This document shows positions 6,003-10,613 of a stretch of 10,613 bases of DNA, in pieces. The translations under genes and the position numbers were made by a program. The number at the start of each line of letters is the position of its first letter. Within the stretch, counting starts at the first letter, position 1. Source of the DNA: an uncultured Peptococcaceae bacterium (GTDB taxonomy: Bacteria; Bacillota; Peptococcia; Peptococcales; Peptococcaceae); the NCBI GenBank assembly GCA_900556545.1, contig USPE01000050.1, forward strand, positions 1-10,613. Direction: 5' to 3'. Under the pieces are notes generated by a model that had not been told where the DNA came from, searched no databases, and was given only the letters and a program-made list of their open reading frames with translations.

Positions 6003-7016
6003 TTACATTGTTTTGCCTTCAAACTCCATCCGTCTTTTTAAATCTTTCATTAAGTCGGCAAATTCCTCGCAATTTAAGGATTGAGCACCGTCACATTTTG
6101 CCTGGCATGGATTATTGTGCACTTCGATCAACAACCCATCTGCGCCGGCAGCAATGGCCGCTTTTGCCATTGTTGGCACCATCCAAGCCTGACCGGTGGC
6201 ATGGCTTGGGTCTACAACAACCGGCAGATGAGAATATTTTTTAATCAATGGAATGGCAGATAAATCCAATGTATTTCTGGTATAGGTTTCGTAGGTACGA
6301 ATCCCACGTTCACACAAAATGATATTTTCATTACCGCCGGCCATAATATATTCGGCACTCATTAGCAGCTCTTCAATGGTATTGGCCAATCCTCGTTTTA
6401 ACAGAATGGTTTTATTGCAATGTCCCAATTCTTTTAATAATTCAAAGTTCTGCATATTGCGCGCGCCAATCTGGATTACGTCTACATCTTCAAATAAATC
6501 CAGATGGGATACATTCATCAGCTCAGATACAATTGGCATACCGGTTTCTTTTTTTGCCTTTAACAGCAATTCCAGTCCTTCTGCCCTCATACCCTGAAAC
6601 GAATAAGGAGATGTTCTCGGTTTAAAAGCGCCGCCCCGCAGCATTTTGGCACCAGCAGCTTTTACGGCTCTGGCAACTTCCAAAATCTGTTCTTCAGATT
6701 CTACCGAACAAGGACCTGCAATTACCTGAAAATAACCGCCGCCCAATTTTTGTTCGCCAATTTCAATAACCGTATCATCCGGATGGAATTTACGATTGGC
6801 TTTTTTATACGGTTCAGATACACGTTTTACATCTTCCACCAGCTCATTGGAGCGGATTAACCCCATATCTACACTACTGGTATCTCCAACCAAACCTAAA
6901 ATAGTGGTCATAGAACCATAAATTGGATTTACATGCACATTGGCATTGCTTTCCAACCAACTGGATAATTGTTGTACCTGTTCTTTTTCTGTACCCTGTT
7001 TTAAAATAATAATCAT
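6003..7016 (-). CDS. aroF: 3-deoxy-7-phosphoheptulonate (DAHP) synthase, type I-beta with N-terminal regulatory domain
   Basis: Joins phosphoenolpyruvate and erythrose 4-phosphate to DAHP, the first step of the shikimate pathway, in the cytoplasm. From ATG 7016 it is 337 residues, almost the length of the Thermotoga maritima enzyme. Residues 1-70 form the ferredoxin-like domain that gives feedback control by aromatic amino acids in that relative. The barrel follows: GPCSVES (101-107), KPRTSPYSFQG (132-142), IQIGARNMQN (181-190), LLKRG (205-209), DPSHATG (269-275) and CDGAQS (308-313). Metal ligands are Cys103, His272, Glu298 and Asp309. The frame continues upstream to ATG 7076, but those 20 residues are basic and unlike the family. 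ATG 7016 has AGGGGA (7026-7031) nine bases before it and begins MIIILKQG as homologues do. It is a single-gene unit with its own terminator. A link to the ASST genes through aromatic compounds is possible, but position alone suggests it. Confidence 0.97.
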   Translation of the reverse strand: MIIILKQGTEKEQVQQLSSWLESNANVHVNPIYGSMTTILGLVGDTSSVDMGLIRSNELVEDVKRVSEPYKKANRKFHPDDTVIEIGEQKLGGGYFQVIAGPCSVESEEQILEVARAVKAAGAKMLRGGAFKPRTSPYSFQGMRAEGLELLLKAKKETGMPIVSELMNVSHLDLFEDVDVIQIGARNMQNFELLKELGHCNKTILLKRGLANTIEELLMSAEYIMAGGNENIILCERGIRTYETYTRNTLDLSAIPLIKKYSHLPVVVDPSHATGQAWMVPTMAKAAIAAGADGLLIEVHNNPCQAKCDGAQSLNCEEFADLMKDLKRRMEFEGKTM

Positions 7017-7047
7017 TTTAAACCGTCCCCTTTCCTTATTATCGTTA

Positions 7048-7076
7048 ATTGTAATGGATTTGCGCCTGTTCCGCAA
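7048..7076 (-). promoter_or_regulatory. Possible promoter of the DAHP synthase gene
   Basis: On the minus strand TTGCGG (7076-7071), 17 bases, TACAAT (7053-7048). The start would be near 7041, leaving a leader of about 25 bases that just contains the ribosome site. AT-rich DNA further upstream (7100-7140) offers other -10-like words, so the choice is tentative. Confidence 0.35.
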
Positions 7077-7123
7077 CCTATTTTATGTAAAATTCACCGA
7101 AAACTCTTATTCTTTTTTATAAT

Positions 7124-7153
7124 AGAATTTATTTTATGATTCTGTTATAGAAT
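7124..7153. promoter_or_regulatory. Repeated AGAAT/ATTCT half-sites upstream of the DAHP synthase gene
   Basis: AGAAT (7124-7128), ATTCT (7139-7143) and AGAAT (7149-7153). The last two form the 15-bp dyad ATTCTGTTATAGAAT, which contains a T-N11-A. It lies about 125 bases upstream of the aroF start and about 95 bases past the end of the TRAP terminator. It is a possible regulator site, but AT-rich DNA produces such words by chance. Confidence 0.25.
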
Positions 7154-7241
7154 ACGCACATAAAAACAACTTGTTGTCCACATCAGCCGTCATATCAAAC
7201 AGCCATTTCAACGATAAAAGCAACGCAGTTTTCACCAAAAC

Positions 7242-7275
7242 AAAAAATCCCCAACTGCCGTTAAGCAGTCAGGGA
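7242..7275 (-). terminator. Intrinsic terminator of the TRAP operon
   Basis: On the minus strand TCCC (7275-7272), a two-base internal loop and ACTGC (7269-7265) pair with GCAGT (7258-7254) and GGGA (7251-7248) around a six-base loop. Six T follow (complement of 7242-7247), then more T. It is 56 bases past the dctM stop codon. Confidence 0.85.
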
Positions 7276-7331
7276 AATCAAATTAACATAATGCCATTCG
7301 GAACCAATTTACCCAATTTCAAAGCTGAAGT

Positions 7332-8612
7332 TTATTTCAACAGATTAGGCAAGAACAATGAAATCTGTGGAATGTAAGTAATCAGCAGCAAGGCGATCAA
7401 GTCCACAATAAAGAATCGGGCAATCCCCGGCAGCATTTCCACCATATCCGCTTTGGTAATAGAACTGGTGACAAATATGTTCATGCCAAAAGGCGGTGTA
7501 AACATGCCAATGGCCAGGTTGGAAATCATAATGGTACCCAGATGAATTGGGTCAACCCCTAATGCAATAGCAGCCGGATAAATCAATGGTGCTACGATGA
7601 TAATGGAAGCTACCCCTTCCATAAACATGCCCATTACCAGCAATACCAGGTTCACCAATAACAGAAATAAAATTTTAGAGGTAATATTATCTGCAATGAA
7701 GGTGGTTATCATCTGCGGCACCTGACCGCGGGTGAGCATCCAGCCCAACGCCTGCGCTGCTGCCACCAGCACCAGAATTTCACCACAGGAACGGGCCGTA
7801 GCGGCACAAGCCTGCATAATCTTGGAAAAATCCAGCTCACGATAAATAACCAATCCTACAAAAGCTGCATAAATGGCAGAAATACCGGCCGCCTCAGTAG
7901 CTGTACATAAGCCGCTGTAAATACCGCCCAGAATAATAACAGGAATCATCAGCGCCCAGGCAGCATCAACCAGAGAATGGGTCAACTCTTTCATAGATGC
8001 TTTTGGATCCCGCGGAATATTATTTTTGCGGGAATAGATATAAATATAAACGATGCTGACAAGCCCGTATACAATCCCTGCGCCCAAGCCGGCCATAAAC
8101 AGCTTGCCTACTGACACATTGGGTACAGCAGCCGCATAGATAATCAAAGTGATACTTGGCGGAATAATCAGAGAAACGGAACCGGAAGATGCCAACAAAC
8201 CGGAAATAAACGATTTGGAATAACCGGTGCGCACCAACTCCCTGTTCATAATTTTACCAATGGCCATTACAGTAGCCGGACTGGAACCGGACAATGCACC
8301 AAAAAACATGCTGGCCAGCTGTGTAGTCATGGCCATACCGCCGGTTACATGGCCCACCAAAGCCCGCGCCACATTCAAAATACGGCTGGACAATCCACCG
8401 GTATCCATCAGATTTGCCGCCAGAATAAAGAACGGCAGCGCCATCAGCCCAAAGGTATCAATCCCAGCAAAAAATCGCTGAATCAACATAACCGGATTGC
8501 CATCGGAGAAAAAGAGCAAGGATACAAAAGAGCCCAACCCTAAGGACACATAAATAGGCATCCCCAACAAAAGGAATACCAACAAAGAAATCATTAAAAC
8601 AGCAATCATCAT
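7332..8612 (-). CDS. dctM: TRAP transporter large membrane subunit DctM
   Basis: 426 residues, the usual length for this subunit, which forms the Na+-coupled transport channel in the inner membrane. It is hydrophobic throughout, with about a dozen membrane segments. Family motifs in order: ALPFFILAANLM (58-69), FFGALSGSSPATVMAIG (103-119), IIPPS (149-153), YSGLCTATEAAG (232-243) and NLAIGMFTPPFGMNIF (365-380). The start at 8612 overlaps the dctQ stop by four bases (ATGA), showing translational coupling. AAGGAG (8623-8628), inside the end of dctQ, is ten bases before it; a second ATG follows at 8609 at a poorer distance. A strong terminator follows the gene. The channel subunit does not reveal the substrate. 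Confidence 0.97.
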   Translation of the reverse strand: MMIAVLMISLLVFLLLGMPIYVSLGLGSFVSLLFFSDGNPVMLIQRFFAGIDTFGLMALPFFILAANLMDTGGLSSRILNVARALVGHVTGGMAMTTQLASMFFGALSGSSPATVMAIGKIMNRELVRTGYSKSFISGLLASSGSVSLIIPPSITLIIYAAAVPNVSVGKLFMAGLGAGIVYGLVSIVYIYIYSRKNNIPRDPKASMKELTHSLVDAAWALMIPVIILGGIYSGLCTATEAAGISAIYAAFVGLVIYRELDFSKIMQACAATARSCGEILVLVAAAQALGWMLTRGQVPQMITTFIADNITSKILFLLLVNLVLLVMGMFMEGVASIIIVAPLIYPAAIALGVDPIHLGTIMISNLAIGMFTPPFGMNIFVTSSITKADMVEMLPGIARFFIVDLIALLLITYIPQISLFLPNLLK

Positions 8613-9178
8613 GATTGGTCAGCTCCTTCCGTTGGTGTATTGTTATATTTACTCAAAATTTCAGCTGGTGTTCTCAACTTGCGGATAAAATTGCGGGCAA
8701 TATAAACCATGGATAAGCCGCCGGAGAACGGAATTACACTATATACCATCCAGAACGGAATCTTCATTGTTGGAGAAACCTGTCCGGTACCCATATTAAA
8801 GGTTACCATCTTAATGCCATAATACAAAACAAAAGCACAAAAAACAAAACAACCTACATCATTTAATAAACGAATAAATTTTACAAACGACGGTGATTTT
8901 ACACGAAAAATCAAATCCACGCCAAAGTGGCTTTCCCGCCGAAAGGCATTGGCAGCAGCCAAAAAAGTAATCCAGATAATACCGTAACGAATGGCTTCCT
9001 CTGCCCAGGAAATGCTTGGCAGCACGATTCCCAAATTTACACGGAAAAAGCCGGAAAAATATCTTAACAGTACATTGATAAACAGTACAACAGTAACTGC
9101 CAGTACAATCAACGCCATCAGATTTTCTTCAATCCAAATAAGACGTTCTGACAATGATCTTACTTTTTTCTTGTCCAT
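8609..9178 (-). CDS. dctQ: TRAP transporter small membrane subunit DctQ
   Basis: 189 residues from ATG 9178, with four membrane segments at about 20-40, 61-79, 106-123 and 141-163. Family marks are SWAEEAIRYGIIW (57-69), RRESHFGVDLI (80-90) and the proline-rich IPFWMVYSVIPFSGG (140-154). It is the partner of DctM in the membrane complex and is needed for activity. A GTG three codons upstream (9187) would fall directly on the ribosome site. ATG 9178 has AAAGGAG eight bases before it and is preferred. It is separated from dctP by 234 bases that hold a hairpin and a possible promoter, while dctM overlaps it. Confidence 0.94.
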   Translation of the reverse strand: MDKKKVRSLSERLIWIEENLMALIVLAVTVVLFINVLLRYFSGFFRVNLGIVLPSISWAEEAIRYGIIWITFLAAANAFRRESHFGVDLIFRVKSPSFVKFIRLLNDVGCFVFCAFVLYYGIKMVTFNMGTGQVSPTMKIPFWMVYSVIPFSGGLSMVYIARNFIRKLRTPAEILSKYNNTPTEGADQS

Positions 9179-9296
9179 CACGTTCACTCCTTTACATAAA
9201 TTTCATGTTTTTTGTAAGATTTATAAAACTATCTTTAAATTGAAAACTGTCAGTTCTCCCGGTTTTACAATAAAAATAAAAAATTATGAAATAGTT

Positions 9297-9325
9297 TATG
9301 TAATCATCATTTAGTATATCGTCAA
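9297..9325 (-). promoter_or_regulatory. Possible internal promoter for dctQ and dctM
   Basis: On the minus strand TTGACG (9325-9320), 17 bases, TACATA (9302-9297). The -35 box is good and the -10 box poor. It lies just after the intercistronic hairpin at 9339-9377, so it could supply separate transcription of the membrane subunits. Confidence 0.3.
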
Positions 9326-9338
9326 CTACACATAAAAT

Positions 9339-9377
9339 GAGCAGAAAGATAACGCTGCACCTGCGTACTCTCTGCTC
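9339..9377 (-). terminator. Intercistronic hairpin between dctP and dctQ, possible partial terminator or RNA-stability element
   Basis: GAGCAGA (9339-9345) and TCTGCTC (9371-9377) form a perfect 7-bp stem that can extend by three pairs. An inner CGC/GCG pair (9353-9355 and 9363-9365) closes the loop. On the minus strand only ATTTTATG follows, a weak T-tract. Such hairpins often let more binding protein than membrane subunit be made, by partial termination or protection of the upstream mRNA. The hairpin itself is clear; its role is inferred. Confidence 0.55.
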
Positions 9378-9412
9378 TTTGTATTGCAATCAGTTCCTAT
9401 TAAAATCCATTT

Positions 9413-10465
9413 TTAAAGAGCTGCAAACGCATCCTGTAATCTCTTTACATAGTCAGCCTGCCATTCGCTGCCTGCAGTTTGGCTTTCATATACCGGCTGA
9501 ACAGATTCTTGGAACACTTCAATTTCTTCCGGTGTCAGTTCATAGTAATGAACACCTTCTGCATTTTTTACAGTTTCAATATATTCGCTTTCTTTTTCGG
9601 CATAAGCTTTACGGCTTTCTTCACGGCCATATTTTTCTGCCTCTACAATGGCATTCTGTACATCTTCAGGCAGACCATTGAACCATTCCAGATTGGTCAT
9701 TAAGATATAGGTCATGGTGCCATGGTAAGACTGAATAATTTCGCCCTGAACTTCCTGCAGATTATTCAATACAATACTCTGAATTGGGTTTTCCTGACCA
9801 TCTACAGTGCCCTGGTCTAAAGAACTGTACAGTTCGTTGTATGGAATGGCTGTGGCAGTTGCGCCCCAGTTTTCATACTGCGCAACCAACAATGGAGATT
9901 CCATTACGCGAATTTTCATCCCCTGAAAATCAGCAGGACTATGGATTTCTTTATCCTTGGTAGTAAACAGCTTGTAACCTTCAAACCAGAAACCTAAACC
10001 TTTAAACCCGCTCTGTTCCAAACGAGCCAGCGCTTCATTCCCCAGTTCTCCGTCTAACACTTCAAAAATCTGCTCTCTGTCAGCTGGCAGAATATATGGG
10101 AAGTCAATTACCTTGATGTCATCTACAAATGGTGTAATTGTAGATACCGGCTGCATGGTGATATTGATATCGCCCAGCTGAGTAGCTTCAGCCTGTTCAC
10201 GCAAGCTGCCTTTTTGAGAGTTTGGATACAGTTCTACGTTTACCCGATCTTCTCCCAGTAATTCAACCAATTTGGCTTTCATAGCTTCTGCACCAATATC
10301 TTCCGGTGACCCTACCGGCTGATTGTGGCTGAATACAATGTTAATTTTGTCAGTATTCTCTGTAGATGCCTGCTGTTGGGTATCATTTCCGCCACAGCCT
10401 GTCAATGCTACTGCTGCAATCAGCAATGTGCTGGCAAAAAGCGCAGCTAATCTTCTTTTTTTCAA
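9413..10465 (-). CDS. dctP: TRAP transporter substrate-binding lipoprotein DctP
   Basis: 350 residues. It captures the substrate outside the membrane and delivers it to DctQM. The N-terminus MKKRR, a hydrophobic stretch and LTGC (lipid-anchored Cys24) make it a lipoprotein, followed by a Gln/Thr/Asn-rich linker to about residue 40. The family core is clear: NSQKGSLREQAEATQLGDI (82-100), GMKIRVMESP (182-191, with the conserved ligand-contacting Arg186), Tyr/Asn at 209-210, and LDQGTVDGQENP (216-227). The start is TTG at 10465, nine bases after the AGGAG of AAGGAGAGGG, and it begins directly with the signal peptide. The only nearby ATG (10488) is in another frame and stops after eight codons, its TGA overlapping the TTG. 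The ligand, usually an organic anion, is unknown. Proximity to the ASST genes makes an aromatic or sulfated anion worth testing. Confidence 0.95.
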   Translation of the reverse strand: MKKRRLAALFASTLLIAAVALTGCGGNDTQQQASTENTDKINIVFSHNQPVGSPEDIGAEAMKAKLVELLGEDRVNVELYPNSQKGSLREQAEATQLGDINITMQPVSTITPFVDDIKVIDFPYILPADREQIFEVLDGELGNEALARLEQSGFKGLGFWFEGYKLFTTKDKEIHSPADFQGMKIRVMESPLLVAQYENWGATATAIPYNELYSSLDQGTVDGQENPIQSIVLNNLQEVQGEIIQSYHGTMTYILMTNLEWFNGLPEDVQNAIVEAEKYGREESRKAYAEKESEYIETVKNAEGVHYYELTPEEIEVFQESVQPVYESQTAGSEWQADYVKRLQDAFAAL

Positions 10466-10564
10466 AGTTTCCCTCTCCTTTTTTTCATTTAAAGTTTTGC
10501 ATTACCAACAATGCCATTTCGCTCGTATAGCCGTCTTCGAGGGTGCAGCCCGATTGATAAGGCA

Positions 10565-10592
10565 ACTATACATATATGTCATGAGTATACAA
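10565..10592 (-). promoter_or_regulatory. Candidate dctP promoter overlapping an ATAC-N13-GTAT dyad
   Basis: On the minus strand TTGTAT (10592-10587), 16 bases, TATAGT (10570-10565), giving a leader of about 95 bases. The same bases hold TATAC (10567-10571) and GTATA (10585-10589), an inverted repeat with a 13-base spacer and a CATATATG palindrome in it. A regulator bound there would cover the promoter, which suggests repression. The half-sites are the same words as at 4691-4728. The leader also has a small hairpin, GCATT (10499-10503) with AATGC (10510-10514). Confidence 0.4.
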
Positions 10593-10613
10593 CAAAATAA
10601 TTTTTCACACAAG

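Noticed and set aside
7017..7076. Upstream ATG giving DAHP synthase 20 more residues
   Set aside because: The extra residues are basic and unlike the family, while the ATG at 7016 has a good ribosome site and the expected N-terminus.
9192..9389. 65-codon minus-strand frame between dctP and dctQ
   Set aside because: AT-rich frame crossing the intercistronic hairpin, with no ribosome site or family resemblance.

Overview
The window reads as chromosome from an anaerobic, low-to-moderate GC member of the Bacillota. The grounds are strong AAGGAGG-type ribosome sites, many intrinsic terminators, a TRAP transporter whose binding protein is a lipoprotein, and a Thermotoga-type DAHP synthase. A Negativicutes gut or anaerobic lineage would fit, but that is an inference from gene content and style. 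No RNA gene, phage gene, transposase or CRISPR array is visible.

Layout. (1) 1-237 (+): the end of a membrane protein cut by the window edge, then about 360 bases without a convincing gene, holding a terminator-like hairpin, a LysR-box-like dyad (539-565) and a possible 19-residue basic peptide (598-657). (2) 4541 down to 696 (-): two arylsulfate sulfotransferase (ASST) family genes, 642 and 480 codons. They are separated by a 474-base spacer with three 80-bp tandem repeats, a 12-bp inverted repeat and a second structured block. The unit ends at a T-rich terminator at 601-638. (3) 4900-5913 (+): a divergent LysR-type regulator. The 358-base region between it and the first ASST gene holds an excellent sigma-70 promoter for the ASST genes, with ATACC/GGTAT half-sites just upstream of its -35 box. 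(4) 7016-6003 (-): a DAHP synthase with an N-terminal regulatory domain, separated from the LysR gene by a perfect two-way terminator. (5) 10465-7332 (-): a complete TRAP transporter in the order binding protein, small membrane subunit, large membrane subunit, ending in a strong terminator.

How the parts may work together. The best-supported unit is the LysR regulator with the divergent ASST genes. ASST enzymes move a sulfuryl group from one aryl sulfate ester to another phenol without PAPS. Both proteins here lack a signal peptide, unlike the periplasmic E. coli enzyme, so their substrates would have to enter the cell. The nearby TRAP transporter is a candidate importer, but its ligand cannot be read from the sequence, and it is a separate transcription unit with the DAHP synthase gene between. 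The most unusual DNA is the repeat-rich spacer between the two ASST genes. Spacers at 461-470, 2574-2583 and 7221-7228 share short AACGCAG-containing words with it, suggesting a dispersed intergenic repeat family.
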